The notes under the pieces are model-generated. The model was given only the letters and a program-made list of their open reading frames with translations, did not search any database and was not told where the DNA came from. Of a DNA stretch of 64,000 nt, positions 1 to 10,575 are shown one piece after another (position 1 is the stretch's first letter; each line of letters opens with the position of its first letter). A program made the translations under genes and the position numbers. The stretch comes from Gelatoporia subvermispora B (taxonomy: Eukaryota > Basidiomycota > Agaricomycetes > Polyporales > Gelatoporiaceae), in the NCBI GenBank assembly GCA_000320605.2, contig KB445811.1, positions 465,180 through 529,179 on the forward strand. The letters run 5' to 3'.

Positions 1-603
1 CCGAAGAATCCGACGCATATTGACCGTCGGGGTCGGGCAGTTTCCGCGAGACTTTGTTGCGACGCAAGCGGGGAGGCAATTGGTACTTGGGCATGGTGGT
101 GGTGCCACCGGACCCGGGGGCGAGCACGGAAGGCAACACGAGATATATACAGCGTCGTCAGATAACACGAGACGAGACGTAGCGAGAGTACTAGACATCG
201 TGTAGCAGATGTATACAGAGGACGAGACCGCTGGTAGGGCATGTCTCGTGTGGCGCACGAGACACACTGTCGCGGTGGCGGCGCTACAGAGTCCGAGACG
301 CGCGGTAGCGCGCGTAGCACGGGTCAGATACTCGATGTAGCGTGGGGTCCCACGCTATAACGGCTATGGGGCGTCTCATCCGTGTATCTCTGCCCTCTAC
401 AGACGCTACGGGACTTGATACACTCGATACGGTGTGTACGGGGCCTGTAGCGTGCGCCCGAGACATTCCCACAAACGCAGTGATTATAGTGCAATGGAAG
501 CGCCCGGACGTACAAACATAGCAACGCCAGTACCTGATTGCACGTTCCGTTCTTGGACCGCGAACCTAGGGTGATGAATTGCCTACCATCTGGAAAACAA
601 GGT

Positions 604-900
604 TTAAGGGCTCCTCCGCGCGGCACACGTCCATCCATCTAGCCACACAACTCTCCTCGAGCGCACTATCTTGACCTTCTCGACACGAATAGGAAGCCCA
701 AGCAGATGGTGTGCATATGAACGCACCCTGTGCTCCACGGAGCTTATCATATGCCCATGTATGCCCATCGTCACGAAAGAGGCCATCTGCGTGCCTCCGG
801 AGAGCAGGATCGAGATCAGCCGACCATTCTCGTGCATCGTCTCGCGCAGCTTGCGGCACGCGCTGTGAGTCGCGACAAGAGCATTACAGATATTGTTCAA
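604..900 (-). pseudogene. Duplicated 3' fragment of a DUF6534 membrane-protein gene
   Basis: The minus-strand reading has the end of the DUF6534 family: a stretch like the usual N-A-L-L-A-T-L-N-A-R followed by LRETMHENGRLISI and, further on, LPIRVEK. Here the hallmark motif has decayed to NALVATHSACRKLRE. It is a diverged tandem copy of the last exon of the adjacent gene (971-1329); on the plus strand 671-903 aligns with 1012-1240. No N-terminal or membrane-spanning exons accompany it, so it is most likely a partial duplication that is no longer functional. A use as an alternative 3' exon of the neighbour cannot be excluded. Confidence 0.6.
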
Positions 901-1240
901 TGGAAGTATCGCACTCCTCGGTGTACATGCTATGGAGGAGACTTTACCTTGTGAGGACGCCAGACATCTGTCTCCTGTCTACACGATCATCTCCGAGCGG
1001 TCTATTTTAACCTCCTTCTCGATACGGATCGGGAGCCTAGGCAGGTGCTGCGCATACGAGCGCGGTCCGTGCCCTACGGAGCTCCCCATGTCCCCACGTA
1101 TGTCCATCGTTACAGACGACGCCGTCTGCGTGCTTCCGGAGAGCGGGATCGAGATTAGGCCGCCATTTCCATGCATAGTCTCGCGCAGCTCGTGGCGCGC
1201 GTTGAGAGTCGCGAGGAGGGCATTGAAGAGCACTTGCCGT
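671..1240. repeat. Local tandem duplication of a DUF6534 terminal exon
   Basis: Positions 671-903 and 1012-1240 read as two diverged copies of the same roughly 230-bp segment, with shared runs such as gcctccggagagc/gcttccggagagcggg and ctcgcgcagctc. The segment encodes the DUF6534 C-terminus on the minus strand. A third relative is found in opposite orientation at about 58140-58370. Confidence 0.65.
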
Positions 1241-2969
1241 CCCGCGGAGGTTAGCATGGGGAAGCACCTCCGGCAAGCAGGGGGATAACGTACGAGTGGG
1301 CAGAGAGGCGATGAATGGGATGTACACAAGGTTATTCGGCATCGTCGCCCACTGAATAGAATTCAGAGACCTGAATGTGGAGGATGTGTATCCATGCACG
1401 CACCGTAACTAACATGCCTAGAGCGCACAAGCTGCGCAAGCATCAGTGCGAGATGTCGGCATATGGGCGTCGGAAAACGCACGCGGTGACTAAGCCGGTG
1501 TTGATGCTGTACATGATGAGGGTCCGAATGATATAGTTCGTCCTACAATCCCAGGCGAGAACGTGAGTGAAATGCCACCTCGCTGTAGGATGTGGACATA
1601 CCGCGGGATCTGACTCTGACGATTCCACAGGAAGGCGACTTGAGAGAGCGCGATGAGGGAGTCTGACACGAAACAGCACACTGCGCCGAAGTAATATTCC
1701 GGCTAATCGGATAGCTCAGTCAAGGGCCGGATAGAAGAAAATTGACGGGTACCGAAAGTTGGCGTTGACCAGATAGCTTGCCATGGACGAAAAACTCGCT
1801 GTATTGCGTAGAGTCAGCGCCGCTTCTCAACGCCCCGAATATGTCATTAGGCATGCACTCACTCTCTGACGACAAACGCTATGTAGTGACGGCTATGAGA
1901 GCGGCCTCCAAGAATACAGTATAGTCCTTACCGATCTGTCCTCCTGTAGGATCAGAGATTCGTTGATTAATCGCAGTGTATGATGCAATCCATTGCACGC
2001 ACCAAATTCTGCAAGAGAGCAGATCATCTGGAAGTAATTTTGGTCAGAACCCTGGGAACAATGGAATCACTGCAGAGTTCCTACGACAACGACAACTACG
2101 AGCAAGTTCTTGTTGCTAACTGCAATTTCGGGACACGGTAGTAACTCAAATGGTGATCAGGGACGTCCTCAGCTGACGTACCTTTCCAAATTCGAAGGCA
2201 GAATATGCTTAAGTTCGAGTAGACCGTATCAGAGATAAGCGCGACTTGACAAGATTGCTACTTACCTACGGACACACAAATCCATGACGGCCTACATGGA
2301 GTCAGCTGGTGTCGAGATGACCGCTTGTCGTGTACGCACTGTAACGTATACTGTCGCCTAGGCAGATCTCAATGAGACCGGGTACAGCTGTGTAAGCACG
2401 CAGATAAGCAGCTCACATACAGATCCCTGCACGCAGCGTGGTGAGCTCAAGGCGTTTGTTCCGCATGGGCGACCTACCAGGCTTCTGTCGTCAGTGCAAC
2501 GAGATTGTCGTAGTCGACGACGGCGTATGTGTACACGAGGTGGCAGATGAAGATCTGGTGCACTGTGTCCAGGACCCTGTGATGTCCTCTGTGAGACTCG
2601 ATGTAGAATTCACGAGAACTACCGCGCTGACCATAAGAACGCGATCTGGGAGCCGCATCGCGTCACCTCTGCAGCAGATGTGATAGTCATATGTGAACAC
2701 CCGTACCACACTTTTGAAGAGCTTTGAATCATTCTCAGGGCGGTGAAAATACAGGTAGGATTGGATTGTCGTGACGCCATACAAGCTGATCGTTCTGGAG
2801 TCAATCGAGAATTGGAACCCCCCCACTACGCTGTCACTCACGCGGACGTGACCATCGCACCTAAGAAGCATCAGTCTATCATCGAAAAACATCTATATTC
2901 TGTACACGTACATATTATCCCCGCGCCCAGTGTCCCATTGAGGTCGAGGAGCTGGTCTATAGAAGGCAT
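979..2969 (-). CDS. DUF6534-family multi-pass membrane protein (gene 1)
   Basis: The product is unknown; the family is a large Agaricomycete group of predicted seven-helix membrane proteins. The start is taken at 2969 (MPSIDQLLDLNGTLGAG), which has the family N-terminus with N-G-T-L-G. Later exons read LYGVTTIQSYLYFHRPENDS (about 2800-2735), VLDTVHQIFICHLVYTYAVV (about 2600-2540), FVSDSLIALSQVAFLWN (about 1675-1625), LIMYSINTGLVTA (about 1530-1490) and the final exon LFNALLATLNARHELRE with PIRIEKEVKIDRSEMIV and a stop at 979. Introns are short with GT-AG borders; for example one separates LWNRQSQIP from NYIIRTLIM. I could not verify every middle exon (1690-2430), so intactness is likely but unproven. 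A close, broken relative lies in opposite orientation at 56.7-58.5 kb. Confidence 0.65.
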
Positions 2970-4269
2970 AAAAGCTAGTATCGAAGGTGCAAAGGCGCGT
3001 CGCCGGGGGGAGAGAGACTTGCGAGCAGAGCCGTCTGTCTCTATAAACGCGTCAAGCCAGGCACGACATACCGGACACCTGCACAGGTATGTCGAGGACG
3101 CCAAGGCCCATTGTAAACGCGCTTTATCCGGGGCTGAGAGCTTGCTCTTGCTGCGGCGGACGACAGAAAGACATGAGAAGTTGCGGACGTCGATCAGCGC
3201 GTGCAGCAAAGCCTCTGCCAAACGTCCGTCCGCGGCGACTCGAAGTCGAGAAGGGAGCCAACTGGGTCGCGTATAAACGCGGATGGCATGGCGCAAGTGG
3301 AAATATGCCATCGTACGTCCGTTACTAGGTAGATGTGCTCTCACGACCGACCACTCGTCTTCGCCGATCTCCCTAAACTCGTACCTCTCCCCTATATGCT
3401 GCTAAAGACAGTGAGGGACATGGTCTGGGCCGCCCTATGGGTATGCGCTTCGGCCGATCGCTGGTCTGTTGAGAGACTTGTGCAAGAACTTCGAGATGCG
3501 CGCGGGACAGCGAGGAATTGGACAAGTACCCATCAATGCCCAGACGTCTCGCGAGGCGAGTAGTTGCCAGGAGCACAGGCATATCTATCGTAGCTGTCGA
3601 TGTGGCCCAAGTCTGTTCTGACATGGGGCGACTGCCAACACCGGGTGCATTGGGTCTGCCAGAACTGATAGCGTCAGCAACCAGGTCGCACGAGACATCC
3701 AGGTCGTGCAAAGCCAACATAGATAGATCCTTCGAAACTACACAAAAGTGATATATGCGCGGTGGATTTTCTGAAGCACTGCAAGTGAATCTGCGAGCCC
3801 TGGGCTGCATTCAAAATCCGTCCGAGTTGACGACAAGTTCTCAGCCACTGGCAGTTCCCCGCGCTCGACACCCACCCGGCTCATCCCGGCCCTCGAACTT
3901 CCCACGTGACCGCAATGCCCGCATTCGGTAAATTTCCGACGATTCCATTTCGCTCGCCGAGCAACGCCGAGCGCCGAGCCTCCGAGCGGCCGCCCTCCGC
4001 CTCCCTCCGCGCTGCTGACTGAACTGCTCTTTTCTTCCATCCTCGCTCGTCCGCCTCATCCCGCACACTCATATATCGCAGCACAGCACACGCCTCACGA
4101 CCCGCCCACGTCTTCACGCCCCTCCAACTCCTCGCCGCTGCCGACTCCGAATCCGTCTTCCGACTCCAAGTCCGGAGAAGCTCAACCCGAACTCGGAGTG
4201 TCGTCGCTAGACTCGATCGCACCCCGACTCTCACCCCGCATCCCGCCAGAATCCATACGCCCCATCCCG
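2970..4269. other. Intergenic stretch, no recognised gene
   Basis: Between the start of the DUF6534 gene and the first ssSPT gene there are only overlapping anti-parallel frames with no family likeness. The last 350 bases (about 3920-4269) become C-rich and pyrimidine-rich, as expected of a promoter and 5' leader for the plus-strand gene that follows. Confidence 0.4.
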
Positions 4270-4932
4270 ATGCACCAGCTCGACCACTGGAAGTCCACGC
4301 CCTCGACGCGCGCGGTGCTGCTCGGCATCGAGCTCCCGTACCGCCCCCCGCGCAGCGCGCCCGGCGCGCTGCTCTGGCGCAAGCGCGTGTGGCTCGAGGC
4401 GACCTTCGGCCTGAGCCTGCTCGAGCCGTGGGAGAAGGTTCTCATGTGTGAGTGGTCTCCTGTGTTCCTTGTGTCTTATTGAGTGTGGGGGCGGCGAGCG
4501 GAGGAGGCGGAGGGTCGGAACGAGAGAGTGGCGAGCGGGAGGGGTATGGTAAGCCGAGCGGGAGGAAGTGCGGAGGGCGTCGGGACAGTCCGCGGTCCCC
4601 AAAATACCGTGCGCTTTCTTCTCACTTCGCTCAAACGCTCACTTCGGCCGATCGCCTCTTTCCCTCCCACCTCCACCGCGCAGCCTCGTCCTCCTCGCCA
4701 GCCTCCCGTTCACCTCCCGTCCAACCCTGCTGTCTCCACACCCCTTCTTTCCGTTCCTCCCCACCTCCTCCCGTTCCCCCACTAACCATTATCCCCACCC
4801 ACAGTGACGATCATCTGCACCCTCCTCACGCTCGTGCTCACGGGCCTGTACACCTTCCTCCCGCAGTACGCCGCGCTCCTGCAGCGCCGCACCGCGTACT
4901 ACCTCCTCGGCCGCGAGGACGTCGCGCTCTAG
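4270..4932 (+). CDS. Small activating subunit of serine palmitoyltransferase, copy 1
   Basis: This small ER membrane protein binds and activates serine palmitoyltransferase, the first enzyme of sphingolipid synthesis (ssSPT in animals, Tsc3 in yeast). Two exons, 4270-4447 and 4805-4932, join in phase 1 to give 101 residues. Exon 1 ends with the family signature LEPWEKVL after an aromatic, basic segment (LLWRKRVWLEATFGLSL). Exon 2 holds the single membrane helix (about VTIICTLLTLVLTGLYTFL) followed by LLQRRTAYYLLG. The first ATG in frame near the conserved part is 4270; the frame is open further upstream but without an ATG. The donor is gtgagtgg and the acceptor is cccacag. Copy 2 lies 1.8 kb downstream with an intron at the same place and phase. 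Confidence 0.85.
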
Positions 4933-6762
4933 CCCGTCCCGTGGGCTGTCGATCGAAGACTGAACGGTGCTTGGGCAATGTGCGATAATGTACGATCAGC
5001 CGCTGTTGTATTCCATAGACGGAAAGTGGGGAGGGGGGAGCATAGAGAAGCATGAACGGGGGGCGTCCGGCGCAGGCCGGTGTAGTAGGTGCGTCGTGTC
5101 TTGTTGCGCATGCATATGGGCGTTGTTGAGCGTATCGCGGCGCGGCAGTGTCGTTTCTAGTGTGCATAAGATGGCTCGCAACTCATTCGTTGCAAGATTG
5201 CGAAGCTCGAAGCTCAGCGGGGTGCGACACGAGCGAGACGAGCCATGAGCAGGGCTACGCGGCGGCAGCGGCCTCCCCTGAGAGTGCATAGCAGCTCGAA
5301 GAAGTGAGTCATGTCCGACCGGGGCTGGATCCCAGCGGGAGGGAGATGGTGAGAGGCAGACGCAGAACAACCCACAGTGTCGACATGCTACAGGTGCAGA
5401 CTAGACAGTTCGGCGCCCTCGTCGAGTGCGACAGCTGGCGCGGGCTCCGGTGGTGGCGCAGATATGGCGGACGGCAGTCGAAGGTGACAGCCGGGGCGGG
5501 CGGGGAGCGCATATACGGGGGCGCGCTGCGCTGCTCGGACACGGATTGGACGAGCGAGACGAAATGCACACCGCGCGCCTTCGAAGTCTAACCTTGATGC
5601 GCGCGGCCAGCCACAATCACCGTGGTTAGCGGCAGGGTGCCGACTCGGAGTTGGATGGGGAGCAGCGGGATGGGTCGTCTCGAGGTTCGAGGCGACGGCT
5701 AAAGCCGCCCTGTACAACGAGGCCTGTCGCGCGGGATGTGTGCGCGGGTTGCAGGACGGCTGGCTACCCGCGAGCTTGATGTCGTGCAGGACAGAAATAG
5801 CTGGACCGGAGGGCCAATCATGCGCGGTCCGGCCGCGCGTGGTTGGCTATCCGATTGAGAGCTCCTTCTGCGTGCGAGGTTGCTGGAGTAGAAGTGTGGA
5901 CGGGTGGGACGAATGGTCGCAGGTTGTGGTCCTCGAGAGCAAGAGTGCTCTCCCACTCGAAATTGTATCACCAGCTACGCGCGCGCAGGTCAATATTTGG
6001 CGGAAGGGACGTTCCCTCGTGTTGCTGCGCAGGCATCAAGATGAAGACCCAGAATAATATCGAGAGGGCGCGATGCGACGGTATGGCGATAACTGCAACG
6101 CAGGAGGGAACGCGCAGAAAGGGTGCGGCGCCGGCGCCGGCGCGAGGGTAGGCGGGATGAAAGCCGAGCATGATAAGATCTACGGTGTCCCGTTCGCACG
6201 CTCGAGTCGGGCTGGCCGTAGAGCAGAGCGAGGAGGACGCAGCGGGCAACGACGGCGGTAGTACATCGGACGATGGAGAGGGAGAGAGGGCGGGGGTGCC
6301 AGGGACGGGCCCGGCGCGCTGGCGCGATCGGGCGGATCGGGGGGCACGCTGCGCCGTGCGCACCGCGCGCGCCCATTGGTCGCGCCACCGCACGTGCCTG
6401 GGCCCGCCCTGCACGTCGCCGACGCCGGTCTCTGCCCGTACCGCCAGCAGGCGCGGCGTGGCGCGGTGCCATAATACGAGTTCGCGTTGCGCTCAGATAG
6501 CGAGCAGAAGAAGGCGGGAGGCGGGAGGGCGGGGCGGGACAAACAAAGGGGGAAAAAGGGAAAAAAAGCAACGTGGGGCGTGCCAAGCGCTTGGGGGACA
6601 GTTCGATCGGGCGCTTATCTTGGCGAGCAGGCGGTGCTGGATGTGAAGGGGTGTATCGATCCGGCACTCTTCACATTATACGCCAGCGTTGAAGGGCCCT
6701 GGAAACGGGCCTCTTCCCCCTCCTCTCCTTCGCCCACGCCTCTAACGACCCCCGCCCACGAG
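4933..6762. other. GC-rich spacer between the two ssSPT genes
   Basis: There is no recognisable gene. The stretch is GC-rich with long chance frames on both strands. The part just upstream of copy 2 (about 6260-6760) has CpG-rich sequence and a purine run (aaaaagggaaaaaaa) and probably contains the promoter of the second gene. Confidence 0.4.
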
Positions 6763-7439
6763 ATGTTCAAGTCAAGCCCGCGCACCCGCCTCCCGCCCGC
6801 CGCGCCCGCCGCGCCGCCCACGCCCAAGTCCGCCGCGTCGCCGCCCAAGTACCCGCCCGCGAGCCGCACGCGCTCGTCCCCATACGAGTACTCGCGCGCG
6901 CCGGGCACCGCAGACGTCCTCTTCGGGCTGACGCTCCCGTACCAGGCCCCGCGCAGCGTCCTCGCGCGCGCCCTCTGGCGCCGCCGCATCTGGTTCGAGA
7001 CCACCTTTGCGCTCAGCATGCTCGAGCCGTGGGAAAAGGTCCTCGTCAGTGAGTAGCTCTGTCCGTGCCCCGGCCGCGGCTTCGTTGCTGCGTCGCTCCA
7101 TCGCTTCACTTGCCTCGGGCACTGGGGCCGCCCGATGGAGAGTGCGTGTGCTGACCGACATCCCGTGTAGTGATGCTCCTGTACGCCGCGCTCCTCCTCC
7201 TGGGCACCGGCGTCGCGCTCTACCTCCCGCAGCACCTCGCCTTCCTCCACGCCCGCGCCGCGTACTACTTCCTCGGCCTCGAGCCCGCCCCCGCCTCTGT
7301 CTCTTCCAACACCCTGTCAAGCGCCGGCTCGTCGCTGTCGTCCGTGTACGGCACGCTCGCGGACGCGTCGGAGGGCCTGTGGGACGCCGGCCAGGCGGTC
7401 GTGCGGTGGGGACGGGCCGTTGCGTCGGGCGAGGCGTGA
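6763..7439 (+). CDS. Small activating subunit of serine palmitoyltransferase, copy 2 (extended)
   Basis: This is a paralogue of the gene at 4270. Exon 1 (6763-7048) and exon 2 (7171-7439) join in phase 1 to give 184 residues. The core is conserved: LTLPYQAPRSVLARALWRRR, then FETTFALSMLEPWEKVLV, then a membrane helix (LLYAALLLLGTGVALYL) and FLHARAAYYFLG. Unlike copy 1 it has an N-terminal extension of roughly 50 residues rich in Pro, Ala and Ser, and a C-terminal tail of about 60 residues (Ser-rich, then an amphipathic stretch ending GRAVASGEA). The start at 6763 follows a pyrimidine-rich leader. The common intron position and phase show that the pair arose by tandem duplication. Known family members are 70-100 residues, so copy 2 is long; the tails may alter regulation or partner binding, which is inference. 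Confidence 0.85.
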
Positions 7440-8027
7440 GGCGTGAACGCGGTTTGGTCTGGTTGAATAGCTGTGGGATACTAGATGAGATGCTTGGTTG
7501 GGGTTTGGCTGTTACACCAGCCTGTCGTTCTGCCGGGCGATGCTGCTGCGTTTGGATGCGTGATGAGGGTAGCTTATCGTGAGTCTCATCGGGTTGATTT
7601 TGAGAAGAGGCGAGTGCTGATGTGTGTCTGGCTGGTCCTGTCGGCCAGGGAGAACAGATACACTGCTAGAGTACTACACAGCCTGATACCCCTGTGCACA
7701 CTCGTACTGCTATAATTGCCACATGCGCCTCGGATACACGCTCGAGCCAGCTCGCAGTGCTCTCCGGTTTTCTGCCACTGCGGCCGAGGCCCCGCTGTGG
7801 GCGGACCTGGCGGTCGATGAGGAGGACAAGTAGGAGGCCTTACGGCTGTTTTCACGTTTCACAGTGAGGGGCGGGTCCGGACATGCCGCACCCAGGCGGG
7901 CCTTCGAGCGCGGTTGCAGGTGCACTGGCCCGTTGGTGAGCCCCTGGCGGCGAGAGCAGCGCTGATGACGCCGAGCTCCGCCTATTCCGACCTTTCCAGG
8001 CCCGCCCACTGACATGACAGAAAGACG

Positions 8028-8062
8028 AAAAACGCAAAACGCAAAACGCAAAACGCAAAACG
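8028..8062. repeat. Short tandem array of gcaaaac
   Basis: Four perfect consecutive units of gcaaaac (8034-8061) are preceded by a partial unit. It is a small minisatellite in non-coding DNA. Confidence 0.9.
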
Positions 8063-8689
8063 GCCGCAAACGAGGTGCATGCGCCCGACTGCAGCTGGCG
8101 GCCCTCCGTGTCCGCTTGCGCGCTGCTCGCTGCTCAGAGATACCCAGTTGGCAACAGAGGCTATCTGCCGCAGACCCCAAGGTGCACATCGAGTTCTCGT
8201 ATCTCGGTCGCCTTGCGGCAGCGGCGTGTCCTTGGCCCGAAACAGAAAGTCGGTGACCAAGGCCGCCACGCGTGCCTTCCGATACACGGTCGGTAGGCCG
8301 TGTCTTGGGTCTTCGCTTGGACCTCAGGGCTCAGCTGCGGCAGTCGGACAGCTGGCAGTTTGGCAGATGCGCGGAACAGTGGATGCACGAGCCCTGCTTT
8401 CCGTTCTGCTTCGCAGGATGCAGCCGTGCAGGAAAGGACAGACCCCGAATTGGGTTTGAGACGCGACATCGGGCGAGGTATGCGGGTGCCCGACGTGCAG
8501 CTGCTGTGCCGTCGTGTCCGCTCTGTTCACCGCTGGCTGTTCGTCGCTGACGGATGGGCTGTGTGCGTGTCTTGCGCGCTTGGAACCTGCACGCTGCGCG
8601 ACAGTGATGACAGTCACTTTGGCCGCTGGCGCATGCGCGGGGCCGCGGGATCAACACCGGATATGCTGGCCCTACGTTATAGCCTATGC

Positions 8690-9480
8690 AGCGTATCCCG
8701 CGAAGCTCGCAAGCGGCAGGACGCCGCCTTGCATGGGATCAAGATACCGCGTCCCCTCAGCAGTTTAGTGAACGCAGGATGCATAGAACACTAACCCTTA
8801 TATCCGGTGACCCTACGAGCCTTGCATGGCGAAAGAACAGACCTCTGCCCGGGACACCACGTGCTCTCGGCAGTTTGGTCACTGGTGAAAGCAGAATGCA
8901 TGGAACACTGGTCCTCAACCCGCTGACCCTACGAGCTTTGCATGGCGAAAGAACAGATCTCTGATCGAGACGCCGCGTACCCCTCGGCAGTTTGAGGAAA
9001 GCAGGATGCACGGAACATTGGCCCTTAATTCCGCTGACCCTACGTTATGCAGCACCTCCCGCGGAGCTCGCGGGACGCGTCCTCACAGAACAGCAGCCTC
9101 AGCATTGCGCTCGGAGGTATGTGCGAATTCAACGTACAACCTGTGCGCTGTGCGCTGTCCGACTCTACACAATGTACATACCCTCTTGCGCGTTCGCTCG
9201 GAGAGTCGGATCACGCTGCATGCCAGGTGCGACGGGCGGCAGTTAAATTTACATGCGCGGAACCAACGCCAGACGTTTTGTGCAAAGCTCGCAAGCGGCA
9301 GGACGCCGTCGTGCATAACAGAATAATAGACCACAGAATCAGATCGAGACGCCACGTCCCCTCGACCCCGGCAGGCCACAGTTTCGCGAACGCGGAGGTA
9401 TGGAATCTTGGTCCTTATATCCGCTGACCCTACCTGACGCAACACGTTCCGCGGAGCTCGCAGCAGCCTTGCAGGACAGC
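8690..9480. repeat. Degenerate tandem repeats of about 113-116 bp
   Basis: The motif 'cagttt...gcaggatgca(t/c)(a/g)gaaca(c/t)t...ccgctgaccctac' recurs starting near 8758, 8871, 8987 and 9379, with spacings of about 113, 116 and 392 bp. A second sub-motif, 'aagctcgcaagcggcaggacgccg', occurs near 8703 and again near 9286. The copies are too diverged to encode a shared protein and look like an old satellite-like or promoter-derived array. Confidence 0.6.
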
Positions 9481-10158
9481 CAAACAGAAGCGTCCCGCGT
9501 CTGCCGGCGGGGCGCCCAGATGCTCTATCAGGGTCCACCATCCAATCCCCGAGGTCGTACCCGCGCGCCAACTCATCCTCAACGTGCATGTCCAGCTCAG
9601 TCTCAACCCGTTCATCCGCACGTTACTGTTATGGAATTGGGATTTCTGGAATTTCGGAATTATCGGCGCGATCTGCACTCCAAGACTTCAATCAATATTG
9701 AGATCTCAAGACGCCACGCACCAAGCCTCGGGCGTCCGGCGCGGGCGACGGAAACAGGAACGCGCGCAGCACTTTCGATTTCGAGCGCGCCGGGCGAGAT
9801 TTAAGCAGAATGCAGAAGAGCCCGGGGCGGCTGGCGTCGAGCCTCGCGGCTCCGAAGCCCCAGCGCTGCAACGGAGCCGGGGTCGGTCCGGGAAGCAGGG
9901 TGGAGACTCGGGTGTGTTCCTCCGAGGCTCGGGCCTTGCGGATGAGGTGCGGCGATTGAGGGGAGCCTGGCGCCCGTGATCCGGATAGTGACTAGTGAAG
10001 GTACAGGGAATGGATGGGCGCGGGCACGGCGTGATGTGCCGTGCTGAGCAGGGATGCATACGCTCGTGATCGGGGCGGGGGTGTGAGTGTGGTCCGTGGA
10101 GTGCGGCGGGCGGCAGTTGGGTCTTGCTGAATCCGATCTAGAGCGTTGTCCTTGAAGG

Positions 10159-10338
10159 TTGGACGTTCGTGCTGGGAACTTGGCGCACGATGGCGAAGAC
10201 ATGCAGACTCATCGATCATCCGTGAAGGCCGAATTGCCGTTGAGCCCATTGGACGTTGGTGCAGGGAACTTAGCGCACGATGGCGAGTGCACGCAGACTC
10301 ATCGATAATCCGTGAAGGCCGGATTGCTGTTGAGCCCA
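10159..10338. repeat. Two 90-bp direct repeats
   Basis: Copy one (10159-10248) and copy two (10249-10338) both begin ttggacgtt, contain gcgcacgatggcga and catccgtgaaggcc-like text, and end ttgagcccat/a. They differ at only a few positions. They lie about 240 bp beyond the stop codon of the laccase at 10576 and contain no gene. Confidence 0.85.
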
Positions 10339-10575
10339 ATTCGCAGTTCACTCGTATCCAGAGGGGAGAGATGTATTACACCGGGGGTTACTTGTAGTAG
10401 ATTGTACAGCTACGCCGATGTCCGAGACTTTCGGCCGTAGCACAGTCCGTGCGCATGCATAGTTATTAGTGTATCATCCGTATTTTCAGTCCACAGTCCT
10501 AACGCCTTGCGTCTCCAATCTCAGACACGCCGGAGCCCGGCACAAGCAATCGCGGGCGTCCGCACGTTCGGTACC

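Larger units (their letters stand above)
7440..10575. other. Gene-poor region with degenerate repeats
   Basis: I recognise no protein gene here. The region holds a heptanucleotide array at 8028-8062, degenerate roughly 115-bp tandem repeats at 8690-9480 and a 90-bp duplication at 10159-10338, each listed separately. Confidence 0.5.

Noticed and set aside
338..357. Near-palindrome tagcgtggggtcccacgcta
   Set aside because: Single imperfect palindrome within a compositionally repetitive gagac/tagcg-rich stretch; no flanking duplication or gene.
5968..6667. Overlapping 148-225-codon frames on the minus strand between the ssSPT genes
   Set aside because: Highly Arg/Pro/Ser-rich low-complexity translations in GC-rich promoter DNA, with no introns, motifs or relatives recognised.
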